Positions 7,865 through 16,873 of a stretch of DNA of 64,000 nt are shown here, piece by piece (position 1 is the stretch's first letter; every line of letters starts with the position of its first letter). The notes below the pieces were generated by a model. That model worked only from the letters and a program-made list of their open reading frames with translations, made no database searches and was not told where the DNA came from. This stretch comes from Flavobacteriales bacterium UBA4110 (GTDB lineage: Bacteria; Bacteroidota; Bacteroidia; Flavobacteriales; Weeksellaceae), in contig DFXK01000009.1 in NCBI GenBank assembly GCA_002383165.1, positions 28,773 to 92,772 of the forward strand. The letters are read 5' to 3'. A program made the translations under genes and the position numbers.

Positions 7865-9580
7865 CTACAATTTCATATTAAAACTAAACTTAAACCCATT
7901 TTCCAAATCGATTCTGTAATCTATTTTCAATTGGCGACAGAGTTTTTCTATGAGATTAAGTTTCATGATTTCATTTTTCGCTTCGCCATTATCTTCATAA
8001 TGAAAATAGACTTTAGTTTCGTCTGTATCGATTTTCAGATCTATATTTTTATGATGCTGATTTGGAAAAGCGTGCTTCATAGAATTCATACAAAGTTCCG
8101 TGACCAGCAATCCGATGTACATCGCATTACTAACAGGAATCACCAAATCCTTAACATCAAACTTAACTTCGATCTGATTTTCAACAAACAGAAAATCAAG
8201 ATTTTGTTTAATTTCTAATAAGAAATTTTTCAGATTCAAGTTTTTCTTGTCTTGGTTATTATACAATTGACGGTGCAAAATGCCTAAAGAATCGATTTTC
8301 GCAGTGATTCTTCTGTTGCTAAGATCATCAGTAAAATTCTTTTTCAACTCATTATCAATCAATATTCTCACAAGCTGAAGATTATTATTAATTCTATGAT
8401 GCGTTTCAGCAACCAAAAACTCATTCTGTTCCGAAACAAATTTAAGTTTTCTGTTCTGTTTTCTAATAATCTTAACATAATTGAGCAGAATAATCGCAAA
8501 AATCAATATCGTGATTAATCCGGAAAGTATGAAATATCCAATCAGATTTTGCCTTTTGATTTGTTCGCCCTGCAGTTCCAAAAGTTTTCTACTGTCGTTT
8601 ATAACTTTTTCTCTTTCAGCACTTTTAAATCTTTTTTCGTAGTCCAGTACTTTGTCATCATAGAGTTTGTGATAATAATCCTCTGTTAGTTGCAGCCTAA
8701 TTCTGAGGTATTTGTAGGCTTGTTTATAATCGCCCACTTTTTTATAGGCCGCCTGAAGATTGTCTGCAAACAAGAGTTGGTTATAGCTTAATTTGTTCTC
8801 CGTCGCAATATCAAATCCTTCCAAAGAAACTTTTATAGATTCTTGATAATTTTTTATAAAATCCAAATTCCGAGAAAGATTCACCATTGCATCACATTGA
8901 ACTTGGATATCTCCTTTGTCTTTGGCTAGCACAACGATATTTTGCAAATGTTTTATTGCTTTACTATAATTCTTCCTGTACTCATAGACTCTTGCGATTT
9001 CGAGCAAAGAAATCAATGTACTTTCTGAATCATTAAGTTTTTGAGATAATATCAATGCTTTTTTTGAATAAAACATTACACTATCTTCATTGCTTGGGTC
9101 TTCTGAAAAAATTGCTGCTTTTCTGTTGTAGAATTTTAACCGATAAAAATCATTGATTTTTTCACGTTTCAGAATTTTATCACAAAAGTCAATATACTCT
9201 TTGGCTCTCGTGTTTTGCCTGCGGTATCTATAAAATTCTGCTAGATGAGTATAAACATAAAACTCTTCTTGCAAAAGTTTCTTCATGGAGAAAATCTTCA
9301 GTGCATTTTGATAAGCTTCTGGAGCTTTTTCATAATCATGGTTTAGTTTGTAAGCATTTCCCAATTCAACATATAATAAACCTTTGTCTACTAATGATTT
9401 TGATTGCGAAATATTTTGATTGATGTAAACAATTGCCGAATCTATTTTATTTTTACGAATGAGCTCTTGCGAGATATGAATTGCATTTTTGTCATTAGCT
9501 GTGATAAAAATATAATTGAATATAAAACATAATCCCAATACTTTTGGAAATATACCATTATTCGGAATTATTTTTTTCAT
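7865..9580 (-). CDS. TPR-containing membrane sensor histidine kinase (HisKA_2 type)
   Basis: A 571-residue kinase when started at the ATG at 9580; an upstream in-frame TTG at 9607 is possible but less likely because a hydrophobic signal segment follows this ATG. Residues 30-300 form tandem TPR-like helical repeats (extracytoplasmic sensor). A membrane helix spans about 347-368, and a short coiled linker leads to the HisKA_2 phospho-acceptor motif AETHHRINNNLQLV (His394/395). The ATPase domain has the N-box ELCMNSMKHAFP (about 495-506) and DNG (530-532), but the usual glycine-rich G2 lid (GxGL) is replaced by MKLNLIEKL. It is translationally coupled to the LytTR regulator downstream. Confidence 0.9.
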   Translation of the reverse strand: MKKIIPNNGIFPKVLGLCFIFNYIFITANDKNAIHISQELIRKNKIDSAIVYINQNISQSKSLVDKGLLYVELGNAYKLNHDYEKAPEAYQNALKIFSMKKLLQEEFYVYTHLAEFYRYRRQNTRAKEYIDFCDKILKREKINDFYRLKFYNRKAAIFSEDPSNEDSVMFYSKKALILSQKLNDSESTLISLLEIARVYEYRKNYSKAIKHLQNIVVLAKDKGDIQVQCDAMVNLSRNLDFIKNYQESIKVSLEGFDIATENKLSYNQLLFADNLQAAYKKVGDYKQAYKYLRIRLQLTEDYYHKLYDDKVLDYEKRFKSAEREKVINDSRKLLELQGEQIKRQNLIGYFILSGLITILIFAIILLNYVKIIRKQNRKLKFVSEQNEFLVAETHHRINNNLQLVRILIDNELKKNFTDDLSNRRITAKIDSLGILHRQLYNNQDKKNLNLKNFLLEIKQNLDFLFVENQIEVKFDVKDLVIPVSNAMYIGLLVTELCMNSMKHAFPNQHHKNIDLKIDTDETKVYFHYEDNGEAKNEIMKLNLIEKLCRQLKIDYRIDLENGFKFSFNMKL

Positions 9581-9716
9581 TTTTAAGATTTGAAGACCAT
9601 AGTACAAAGTAAGTTATTTTTAGCTAAAACCCTTCAAAAATAATATCCAGAAATCCTTCTAAAAATGCGAATTAAATTAATAATGAATAAGTTATGATTT
9701 ATAAATTTTAAAAGCT

Positions 9717-9724
9717 TAATTTTG
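9717..9724 (+). promoter_or_regulatory. Candidate -7 element for the J-domain/KTSC gene
   Basis: TAATTTTG, matching TAnnTTTG, 24 nt before the chosen ATG at 9749. It also argues against the TTG start at 9722, which lies inside the element. Confidence 0.55.
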
Positions 9725-9748
9725 CACTCCGAAATAAGGAATCATATT

Positions 9749-10195
9749 ATGAAACGAATTGCTGAACACAGAAAACTTCTTGGCGTTGACAACACTGCAA
9801 CTTTGAAGGATGTAAAAAACATCTACAGAAATGTGATGAAGGAAACACATCCGGACAAATTCATCAATGATGAAGCCGGAAAACAGGAAGCGGAAGAAAG
9901 AAGCAAATCTGTGATAGAAGCCTATCATTTTCTAGTGAGCATTAATGAAGAAACTCAGGAAAAATATAAAGAAGAATACACGGAAACTATCACCAACTCT
10001 ATCATCACCGATTTCTATCTTGAAAAATCGATTTTGAAAGTGCAGCATTTGAACGGAAAAATGTTCGAATACATTGGCGTTCCAAGAAATACGTACATCA
10101 AAATGGTTAACTCAGATTCACCAAGTCGTTTTGCAAGAAGACACATCTATGGTAATTTTATCTACAGAAAGTCTGGCGAGGCAATGGCAGATTAA
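9749..10195 (+). CDS. J-domain plus KTSC-domain protein
   Basis: A 148-residue cytoplasmic protein started at the ATG at 9749, downstream of a good -7 element. The N-terminal half is a DnaJ J domain: LLGVDNTATLKDVKNIYRNV, then THPDKF with the HPD tripeptide at residues 34-36 that stimulates DnaK ATPase. The C-terminal part (about 85-145) is a KTSC domain, recognisable by the strand KSILKVQHLNGKMFEYIGVP and the RFARRHIYGNF end. KTSC domains are small, sometimes nucleic-acid-linked modules of unknown role. The combination suggests a co-chaperone that brings DnaK to a specific client, but the client is unknown. Confidence 0.85.
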   Translation: MKRIAEHRKLLGVDNTATLKDVKNIYRNVMKETHPDKFINDEAGKQEAEERSKSVIEAYHFLVSINEETQEKYKEEYTETITNSIITDFYLEKSILKVQHLNGKMFEYIGVPRNTYIKMVNSDSPSRFARRHIYGNFIYRKSGEAMAD

Positions 10196-10218
10196 TCTTT
10201 CCATTTTAAAATATATTG

Positions 10219-10250
10219 AGACTTTCAGATTTTTCTGGGAGTCTTTTTTT
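10219..10250 (+). terminator. Terminator after the J-domain gene
   Basis: AGACTTTCAGA (10219-10229) pairs with TCTGGGAGTCT (10234-10244) through two G-U wobbles, followed by seven T. Confidence 0.85.
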
Positions 10251-10255
10251 ATTTA

Positions 10256-10293
10256 AAAACAAAAAAACCGCATCAATAAAATTGATACGGTTT
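10256..10293 (-). terminator. Terminator of the RND efflux operon
   Basis: The arms AAACCGCATCAAT (10265-10277) and ATTGATACGGTTT (10281-10293) pair with one mismatch. On the minus strand they are followed by a T-run, 20 nt after the permease stop. Confidence 0.85.
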
Positions 10294-10313
10294 CAAGGTT
10301 AATTAAATTGAGA

Positions 10314-13300
10314 TTAATCTACGTGCTTCGGTGTGTAACCGTCTTCACTTAGTTCTCTGTGTTCATACTCCGCTTTCATTTCAGCGTCATAATCTACTTT
10401 TTCATCTTTTCCTAATCTTCTCAGCAAAGAATCGAATAATGAATAAACAACCGGTACAATAATCAAAGTCAGGAATAATGACGATGTCAAACCACCGATA
10501 ATTACCCAAGCAAGTCCGTTGTTCATCTCCGCTCCGGCTCCTTTTGCAATCGCAATCGGGATCATACCGAAGATCATCGCAATGGTTGTCATCAAGATCG
10601 GACGAAGACGAGCGTGGTTTGCCTGAATCAAAGCGTCGTGCGTGGTAGCTCCGGCGGCTTTTCTCATATTAGCAAAATCGACAATCATAATAGCGTTCTT
10701 CGCTACCAAACCAATCAACATAATCATACCGAGCATTGTAAATATATTCAGTGAATTTCCTGTGATTGCCAGAATTACCATTACTCCAATCAATGCCAAC
10801 GGAATCGAGAACAATACCACAAACGGATAAACAAACGAGTCATACAAGGAAACCATTACCAAATAGACCAATACAATAGCCGCCAATAGTGCGATTCCTA
10901 AAGTACCGAAACCTTCCGTCTGGTTTTCCATATCACCACTCCAAATGTAGCTTACTCCGGCTGGTTTTGTTTTCTCGTTATCCATAAACTGGTCTGCCCA
11001 TTCATTGGCAACATCACCCACAGGACGACCGACCACTTTAGATTTCACCTTCACAGAAGGCGCTTTATCTCTACGTTCCAGCAAACTTGGTCCAGAACCC
11101 ATTTTGACATCAGCAAACTGGCTTAATCTTACTTGTTGACCTTGTGGATTAGTGAACATCAGATTTCTTACGTCATCAATTGACTGTCTGTTAGCATCTG
11201 CAAAACGGATGTTGATATCATATTCATATTCTCCGGCTCTGAATTTTCCGTCTGTATTTCCACTGAATGCAGTCTGCATAGTCTGTCCTACACTAGCAAG
11301 ATTTAAGCCTAAAGAAGCCATTTTATCTCTATCGATATTTACCTGAACTTCCGGACTTCCTGAGTCAGTGGATAATTCTGCATCTACAGAACCAGGCACT
11401 TTTTTAAGTAATTCTAGGATTCTATTCGCTTCTTTATTTGCAGTTTCGTTGTCCTGAGCCGTTACCACCATTTCGATTGGCGCGTTGTCTGCTCCCATTA
11501 ATCCGATTGGTGCTGTTTTGAACTCAACGCCTGTGAATTTCTCTTCTAAAGCTCTTTTTATTTTAGCCGATTTGATATCTGTACTTTCGTTACGTTCAGA
11601 TTTATCCACTAAAATTACCTGAATCTCGGATTGATATAAAGTAGCCTGCGCACCACCAAAACCTGTGGACTGCTGACCAACTGTTGTAATCATATCCACT
11701 ACATCTTTATCTTCTCTCAGATATTTTTCAACCGCAAGAGTTACTTGGTTGGTTTTTTCTACAGAAGCATCTTTTGGTAATTCCATCTGAACAAGAAACT
11801 GTCCTCTGTCGATTTTCGGGAAGAATTCTCCTCCAATGAATCCAAATGCTACTAACATAAAGGAAGAAATCAAAATAATAAATGTTACAATAACAGTCAT
11901 TATTCTTCTTAATGTCGATTTCAAACACCATTCTAAGATTCCACTAATCCAGTGTGTAAATTTCTCCAATTGTTTTTCGAACCAAAGGATAAATTTCTCA
12001 AATGGATTTTTCCCGGTCAAATGTACTAACTTACCAAATCTTGAAGATAACCAAGGAATAATCGTAAAGGAAGCCAACAATGATAACATTGTTGCAATAA
12101 CCACGGTCACACAGAACTGCGCCAAGATATCAGACACTAATCCTGAACTCATCGCAATCGGTAAGAATACCACCACGATTACCAATGTAATTGCAGTTAC
12201 GGTAAATCCAATTTCTGAAGCTCCGTCGTATGCTGCACGGATTCTGCTTTTCCCCATCTCCATATGGCGGTAAACGTTTTCCAAAACCACAATCGCATCA
12301 TCCACAAGAATACCTACAACGAGAGAAAGTCCTAATAAACTCATCAAGTTCAAGGTATATCCCATCAAGTACATCCCAATCACTGTTGCAATCAACGAAA
12401 CTGGGATAGAAACCATCACGATGAATGCGTTTCTGATGTTATGGAGGAACAATAACATTACCACAGCCACCAAAATAATCGCTAAGAATAAATCGAAAAT
12501 TACGTGATCTGCTGCTTCCAGAGTAAAATCTGTGGTGTCATCTACGATATTGACTTTAACTCCCTGGGTTTTATAATTGTCCTGAACCTGAGCAATCGTC
12601 TTCTGAACCAATTCCGAAACCGAAACTGCGTTGGCATCAGATTGCTTTTTGATTTGCATCAAAATGGTAGAATTCTGATTAAATCTGGCTATTTTCTCTA
12701 CATCTTTTTGAGTATCGAAAACAGTTGCAATATCAGACAAACGAACCTGTGCCCCGTTTTTGTTGGAAACCACAAGGTTATTCATTTCCTGGACGTCTCT
12801 ATATTTCCCAGAAAGTCTGATCGTAGAACGAGAAGTTCTGGTCTTCAAAGCTCCGGTTGGGAAATCTAAGTTCGAAGAAAGAATCGCTTGTTGTACATCT
12901 GCAATCGCAAGACCATAACCCTGCATTTTCTTTTCATCCAAACTCACTTGGATCTCTCTTTCCTGTCCACCCACAAGATCAACCTGAGCTACACCGTTTA
13001 CACGGGAAAAAATTGGCTCGATTTTCTTGTCAAGAAGGTCATAAAGATCTTTGTTATTCAGTTTATCACTGGAGATACTCAATGTCATAATTGGAAGATC
13101 GTCCAATGAGAATTTTTGAAGTGAAGGCGGATCTGCATCATCCGGAAGGTCTGCCAAGATGGCGTTTACCTTTCTTTGTGCATCATTCAACGCGTAGTTT
13201 ACATCAGCACCTGTATTCAACTGAACCATAATTACCGATAAACTCTCGTAAGAAGATGATTCTACTTTCTTCACATTCTCCAAAGAACCAACTGCATCTT

Positions 13301-13502
13301 CAATTTTTCTGGTCACCGACGTTTCCACCTCACTTGGCGAAGCACCTGGATAAACCGTAGAAATCGTCACCATATTGGTTTCAAACTTCGGAATCAATTC
13401 GTACCCCATCATAGAGTAACTCAACAAACCACCCAATGTCAGAATCGTAAATAATACGATAACGAGCGATGGTCTTTTAATGGATATTTCTGCTAACTTC
13501 AT
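10314..13502 (-). CDS. RND-family multidrug efflux permease (AcrB-like, HAE1 type)
   Basis: A 1062-residue inner-membrane proton antiporter. It begins MKLAEISIKRPSLVIVLFTI (first membrane helix) and has the typical 12 helices split by two large periplasmic loops. The proton-relay Asp pair occurs in GILVDDAIVVLENV (about residues 396-409), equivalent to AcrB D407/D408, and the second half shows GLVAKNAIMIVDFAN. Length agrees with AcrB/MexB (about 1030-1050). It is the last gene of the TolC-adaptor-permease operon; 6 nt separate it from the adaptor. The complex expels drugs, bile acids or detergents, with the substrate range unknown. TetR upstream probably controls it. Confidence 0.95.
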   Translation of the reverse strand: MKLAEISIKRPSLVIVLFTILTLGGLLSYSMMGYELIPKFETNMVTISTVYPGASPSEVETSVTRKIEDAVGSLENVKKVESSSYESLSVIMVQLNTGADVNYALNDAQRKVNAILADLPDDADPPSLQKFSLDDLPIMTLSISSDKLNNKDLYDLLDKKIEPIFSRVNGVAQVDLVGGQEREIQVSLDEKKMQGYGLAIADVQQAILSSNLDFPTGALKTRTSRSTIRLSGKYRDVQEMNNLVVSNKNGAQVRLSDIATVFDTQKDVEKIARFNQNSTILMQIKKQSDANAVSVSELVQKTIAQVQDNYKTQGVKVNIVDDTTDFTLEAADHVIFDLFLAIILVAVVMLLFLHNIRNAFIVMVSIPVSLIATVIGMYLMGYTLNLMSLLGLSLVVGILVDDAIVVLENVYRHMEMGKSRIRAAYDGASEIGFTVTAITLVIVVVFLPIAMSSGLVSDILAQFCVTVVIATMLSLLASFTIIPWLSSRFGKLVHLTGKNPFEKFILWFEKQLEKFTHWISGILEWCLKSTLRRIMTVIVTFIILISSFMLVAFGFIGGEFFPKIDRGQFLVQMELPKDASVEKTNQVTLAVEKYLREDKDVVDMITTVGQQSTGFGGAQATLYQSEIQVILVDKSERNESTDIKSAKIKRALEEKFTGVEFKTAPIGLMGADNAPIEMVVTAQDNETANKEANRILELLKKVPGSVDAELSTDSGSPEVQVNIDRDKMASLGLNLASVGQTMQTAFSGNTDGKFRAGEYEYDINIRFADANRQSIDDVRNLMFTNPQGQQVRLSQFADVKMGSGPSLLERRDKAPSVKVKSKVVGRPVGDVANEWADQFMDNEKTKPAGVSYIWSGDMENQTEGFGTLGIALLAAIVLVYLVMVSLYDSFVYPFVVLFSIPLALIGVMVILAITGNSLNIFTMLGMIMLIGLVAKNAIMIVDFANMRKAAGATTHDALIQANHARLRPILMTTIAMIFGMIPIAIAKGAGAEMNNGLAWVIIGGLTSSLFLTLIIVPVVYSLFDSLLRRLGKDEKVDYDAEMKAEYEHRELSEDGYTPKHVD

Positions 13503-13508
13503 CTTCTC

Positions 13509-14570
13509 TTACTTTACGATATTGATTTTTGAACCGTTGTCTAGGTTGATTTGTCCACTGGTAATCACTTGTTCACCACCATTAAGTCCGCTTAGGATTT
13601 GAACTTTATCACCGTAAACTTTTCCAGTTTGAACTTTAATTAATTTTGCAGTTCCATTGCTAACAACAAATAATTGACCTGAACTAACGCCGTTTACGAA
13701 AGCTTCTGCAGGAACAGTTAACATATTTTGAGTTTCGGCACCGTGATTGGTTTTGAAAACAGCTGTTGCGTACATACCAGCTTTTAGGTTTCCTCTGTTT
13801 TGAACTTCGATTTCAACCGGGAAGCTCAAAGAAGCATCACTTTTTGGCGCAATGAAAGTAATTCTACCAGCGAAAGATTCTTCCGGTAAGACATTAACAT
13901 TGATTTTTACTGTTTGTCCAATTTGGATTCTTCCAACTTGACTTTCATCAACCAAAACAGACAATTTCAAAGTATTGATATTAACAATTTCAAATAAAGC
14001 AGTTCCCGGTGCAACCACCATTCCCGGCTCAACCATTTTTTTGTTGATTGTTCCGCTGATGCCTGCTCTTACGCTGGTATCATTTACTCTTACGCCTTGT
14101 GCTCTTAATGCTGATTGTGCATTTTTAAGTTGTAATCTTGAGTTATCAAGTTGTTGTTTGGTCACACCGCCAGTTTTGTAAGCATTCTCATAACGCTGGT
14201 TATCAATAATGGCATTCTGCAGATTATTCTGAGCTTGAGTTACATCCACTTCTATTGCATCTCTTTTGATGGTTGCCAAAACTTGTCCTGCTCCAACTCT
14301 AGAACCTTCTTTTACCAAAACGTTCACAATACGACCAGAAATTTCTGAAGATTGCTGGGACTCTTGTTTTGGGATAAATGTTCCGTTTGCCGAATAATCC
14401 GTATCAATATCTTGTCTGGAAACCGTTACCACATTCACATTGATTTTGTCAACCTGTTTTGCCACTTCTTTAACTTCAGTTTCCTGCTTCTTCTTATTGT
14501 CGGCAATTTTCCAAGCTGCTAAACCAATTAGGACAGCCGCTACGATGATATATATTAAAGTTTTTTTCAT
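13509..14570 (-). CDS. RND efflux periplasmic adaptor (membrane fusion protein)
   Basis: A 353-residue adaptor with an N-terminal membrane anchor (LIYIIVAAVLIGLAAWKI). A barrel-sandwich/lipoyl half-motif GRIVNVLVKEGSRVGAGQVL is followed by a helical hairpin (ITQAQNN-like coiled segment, KTGGVTKQQLDNSRLQLKNA), the second lipoyl half (GTINKKMVEPGMVVAPGTAL), a beta-barrel and a membrane-proximal domain ending ITSGQINLDNGSKINIVK. It bridges the inner-membrane permease and the TolC channel. It lies 24 nt after the TolC gene and 6 nt before the permease gene, confirming one operon. Confidence 0.94.
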   Translation of the reverse strand: MKKTLIYIIVAAVLIGLAAWKIADNKKKQETEVKEVAKQVDKINVNVVTVSRQDIDTDYSANGTFIPKQESQQSSEISGRIVNVLVKEGSRVGAGQVLATIKRDAIEVDVTQAQNNLQNAIIDNQRYENAYKTGGVTKQQLDNSRLQLKNAQSALRAQGVRVNDTSVRAGISGTINKKMVEPGMVVAPGTALFEIVNINTLKLSVLVDESQVGRIQIGQTVKINVNVLPEESFAGRITFIAPKSDASLSFPVEIEVQNRGNLKAGMYATAVFKTNHGAETQNMLTVPAEAFVNGVSSGQLFVVSNGTAKLIKVQTGKVYGDKVQILSGLNGGEQVITSGQINLDNGSKINIVK

Positions 14571-14594
14571 TTTATAACTGTTATTTTTGATAGT

Positions 14595-15923
14595 TTATTT
14601 TAAATAAGTTTTAAGTTCTCCTTTTGATTTATAGTATTGTACTTCAGCGATTTTGTAATCAAGAACTGCAGTAGTATAATTATTTTTAGCTTGAACTAAA
14701 GAGTTTTCTGCATCTAACAAATCCGTCAATGTTGCTAAACCGTATTGATAATTACTTTTTGTATCTGCTAAAACACTTTCTGCTAATTCAACATTTGCTT
14801 TTTGGTTTTCGATAGATGCTAAACTATTTTCGATTTGAGATTTAGCGTTTTGATAAGCCTGGTCCAATCCTAGTTTTGTATCTTTCAAGTCAGCTTCTAG
14901 TTTATCAATCTCAATTTGATTTTGCTGAACTTTTGCTTTTGTAGCAAATCCATTAAAAATTGGGATATTAACACCCAAGGAAATTGCTGAATAATCTGAC
15001 CACATAACACCTTGAGAACTCCCATTAGTTAATGGGAATTTTTCTCCCAAACCTTGCCAGTGATAATTTGCAGTTAAATTAACCGTTGGATAATAAGCCG
15101 CTTCTGTAGCTTTCTTCTGATATTCAAGAAGTTCTTTATTCTTTAAAAGAACTTTCACCTCTGTTCTGTTATCCGTACTTATCATATCTTCCAAAAGATG
15201 TGGCGTTACTTCCATATCTTGTTGAACCAATTGAATCTCAGTCTGGATTGGCATTCCCATATAGAACTTAAGCGCATTTTCTGCCTGAGCAATTCCGTTA
15301 TTGCTTTGTTTGATATTAGTTTCTATGTTGGTCAAATTAACATTCGTTCTATCCAAATCGATTTTTTTTGACAACCCGTTATCAAACAAACTCTTGATTA
15401 CATTTCTTACTTTTTCTGTACTTGCGAAACTGCTCTCCAGAGTTGTTTTCTTTTCCCGAGCTGTAAAAACCTGGAAATAAGCATTAGAAACTCTCTCGAT
15501 AATTTGCTCGTCAGTAAGATCTGCGTTCAACTGATAAAATTCCTTAGTTGATTTTGCAGCTTTTAAACCTACAAATACCTGTTGATTGAAAATTGCTTGA
15601 GTAACCTGTACTCCCGCAACCGCAACCCAAGGTTGTCCCATTTTAAAAGTCTGACCAGCAAGAGAAACCTCTTGGATAATCGGGTTATATGTAAGATTAG
15701 CTGTTCCATTAACTTTTGGAAGTGCTCCCGCTCTGGCTTCTAAAATTTTTGCATCTGCATCACTAATATCTAACTTTGCCTTCAGTGCGTCTGACTTATT
15801 TTGCAAAGCATATTCTATGGCTTGTTTCAGAGTAATGGACTGCTGAGAATACAGTAAGGATCCTGTAACAGTCAAAACGCCTAAAGCCAATTTTCTCCAC
15901 TTTATCATTTTGTTATTTATCAT
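14595..15923 (-). CDS. TolC-family outer-membrane efflux channel
   Basis: A 442-residue protein with a signal peptide (LALGVLTVTGSLLYSQQ; cleavage about residue 27) followed by two repeated halves of the outer-membrane-efflux fold. SITLKQAIEYALQNKSDALK opens repeat one. Long heptad-rich helices occur at about 165-230 and 330-420, and the end GLATLTDLLDAENSLVQAKN is the standard second-repeat signature. It forms the trimeric exit duct for the adjacent RND pump. First gene of the structural operon, 99 nt downstream of tetR. That gap holds no clear TAnnTTTG box, so it may be co-transcribed with tetR. A second Met at residue 6 is an alternative start. Confidence 0.94.
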   Translation of the reverse strand: MINNKMIKWRKLALGVLTVTGSLLYSQQSITLKQAIEYALQNKSDALKAKLDISDADAKILEARAGALPKVNGTANLTYNPIIQEVSLAGQTFKMGQPWVAVAGVQVTQAIFNQQVFVGLKAAKSTKEFYQLNADLTDEQIIERVSNAYFQVFTAREKKTTLESSFASTEKVRNVIKSLFDNGLSKKIDLDRTNVNLTNIETNIKQSNNGIAQAENALKFYMGMPIQTEIQLVQQDMEVTPHLLEDMISTDNRTEVKVLLKNKELLEYQKKATEAAYYPTVNLTANYHWQGLGEKFPLTNGSSQGVMWSDYSAISLGVNIPIFNGFATKAKVQQNQIEIDKLEADLKDTKLGLDQAYQNAKSQIENSLASIENQKANVELAESVLADTKSNYQYGLATLTDLLDAENSLVQAKNNYTTAVLDYKIAEVQYYKSKGELKTYLK

Positions 15924-16022
15924 AATTTATTGAATCGTTAATTTTCATAGTTCTTTTATTTTCTTAAAATCTTTTACTTATTTGGGACGATTGAAATTGA
16001 AAAATACTTTAACAGTTTTTAA

Positions 16023-16616
16023 TTAATTCTTAAAAAGTAGATTAAGGATTATATCTTTTCTTTGAGAAATCAACCGATCAAATTCTTCATCAGTTATCAT
16101 CATATTCTCCATAAACAATGGTCTTACAGCACTTGGAAAAACCAAAAGCGAAATCATATTAAAAATGAATTGCATCGGTTCCATTTTTGCCAAATTTCCC
16201 AATTCCATTTCTTTTTCGATATTTTTATAAAAATTTTTGAAGTCTTCTTCCTCCACATCTGTTTTATGACAACTTCCTTTATTAATCTGTGAAACAATGT
16301 AAGTTTCCAAATAAGGATACTTTAAACTCGTCTGTAAACTACCATCAATGAAATGAGCAATTTTTTCTTTGAAAGGCATATCAGATCTCATAATGATTTC
16401 CGATTTCTCTTTCTCTACTTTGTGGGCTTCATCAAAAACAATCTGTACCAGATTATCTCTTGATCGGAAGTAATAGTTAATCAATGTTCTGTTAACGCCT
16501 GCTTCGTCCGCAATCTCTTGAGTTGTAGCATCAAATCTCCCTTTAACAAAGAACAGATTCTTCGTTGTTTCTTTGATCAACTCTTGTGTTTGATCTTTTT
16601 TTTCTTGTTTTGACAT
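16023..16616 (-). CDS. TetR-family repressor of the efflux operon
   Basis: A 197-residue regulator. The N-terminal helix-turn-helix (residues about 10-55) reads ATQEIADEAGVNRTLINYYF followed by RSRDNLVQIVF, the canonical TetR DNA-reading helix. The remaining helical domain binds ligand and dimerises. It is the first gene upstream of tolC-adaptor-permease on the same strand, a standard arrangement in which the repressor senses pump substrates and derepresses the operon. Its own promoter (TTTG-N19-TAAATTTG) is flanked by TTGTTAAACA-type repeats, implying autoregulation. Confidence 0.92.
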   Translation of the reverse strand: MSKQEKKDQTQELIKETTKNLFFVKGRFDATTQEIADEAGVNRTLINYYFRSRDNLVQIVFDEAHKVEKEKSEIIMRSDMPFKEKIAHFIDGSLQTSLKYPYLETYIVSQINKGSCHKTDVEEEDFKNFYKNIEKEMELGNLAKMEPMQFIFNMISLLVFPSAVRPLFMENMMITDEEFDRLISQRKDIILNLLFKN

Positions 16617-16618
16617 TT

Positions 16619-16691
16619 TTGTTAAACAATTTTGTGCAAATTTATATGAATTTTATTTTTTGACAAAATTGTTAAACATTAATATTAAACA
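16619..16691. promoter_or_regulatory. Probable TetR operator repeats
   Basis: The core TTAAACA occurs three times on the plus strand, at 16622-16628, 16672-16678 and 16685-16691. The first two sit in the near-palindromes TTGTTAAACAA and TTGTTAAACAT. In addition GTTAAACAATTTTGT (16621-16635) and ACAAAATTGTTAAAC (16663-16677) form an inverted repeat matching at 14 of 15 positions. One copy covers the expected transcription start, another the -33 box, of the tetR promoter, which is a repressor-like geometry. Confidence 0.6.
16637..16667 (-). promoter_or_regulatory. tetR promoter, full Bacteroidota consensus
   Basis: On the minus strand TTTG (16664-16667), a 19 nt spacer, then TAAATTTG (16637-16644), ending 20 nt before the tetR ATG. 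Both boxes match the consensus exactly. Confidence 0.8.
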
Positions 16692-16784
16692 AAATTGAAA
16701 ATTTAATACAAAATTAATATTGTGCTTTTCTATTACAATTTTCATAGGACAAGAATTACTCTTCTATAATAAACTTAAAATCTG

Positions 16785-16792
16785 TAACTTTG
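16785..16792 (+). promoter_or_regulatory. Candidate -7 element for the RsmB-like gene
   Basis: TAACTTTG, 81 nt upstream of the start; exact -7 match without a clear -33 box. The 257 nt divergent spacer between tetR and this gene otherwise holds the TetR sites and AT-rich sequence. Confidence 0.5.
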
Positions 16793-16873
16793 CAAAATCT
16801 ATAAATAGGTTTCCAAAAAGTATAAAATTCTAAAATTGGAAATCTAGACAACCCATAATTTTTATAATCATCA

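Noticed and set aside
9722..9748. Upstream TTG start extending the J-domain protein by nine residues
   Set aside because: The TTG lies within the predicted -7 promoter box, so the ATG at 9749 is preferred.
11836..12273. Open frame of 145 codons opposite the RND permease
   Set aside because: Antisense to a well-defined efflux pump, no motif, composition typical of a shadow frame.
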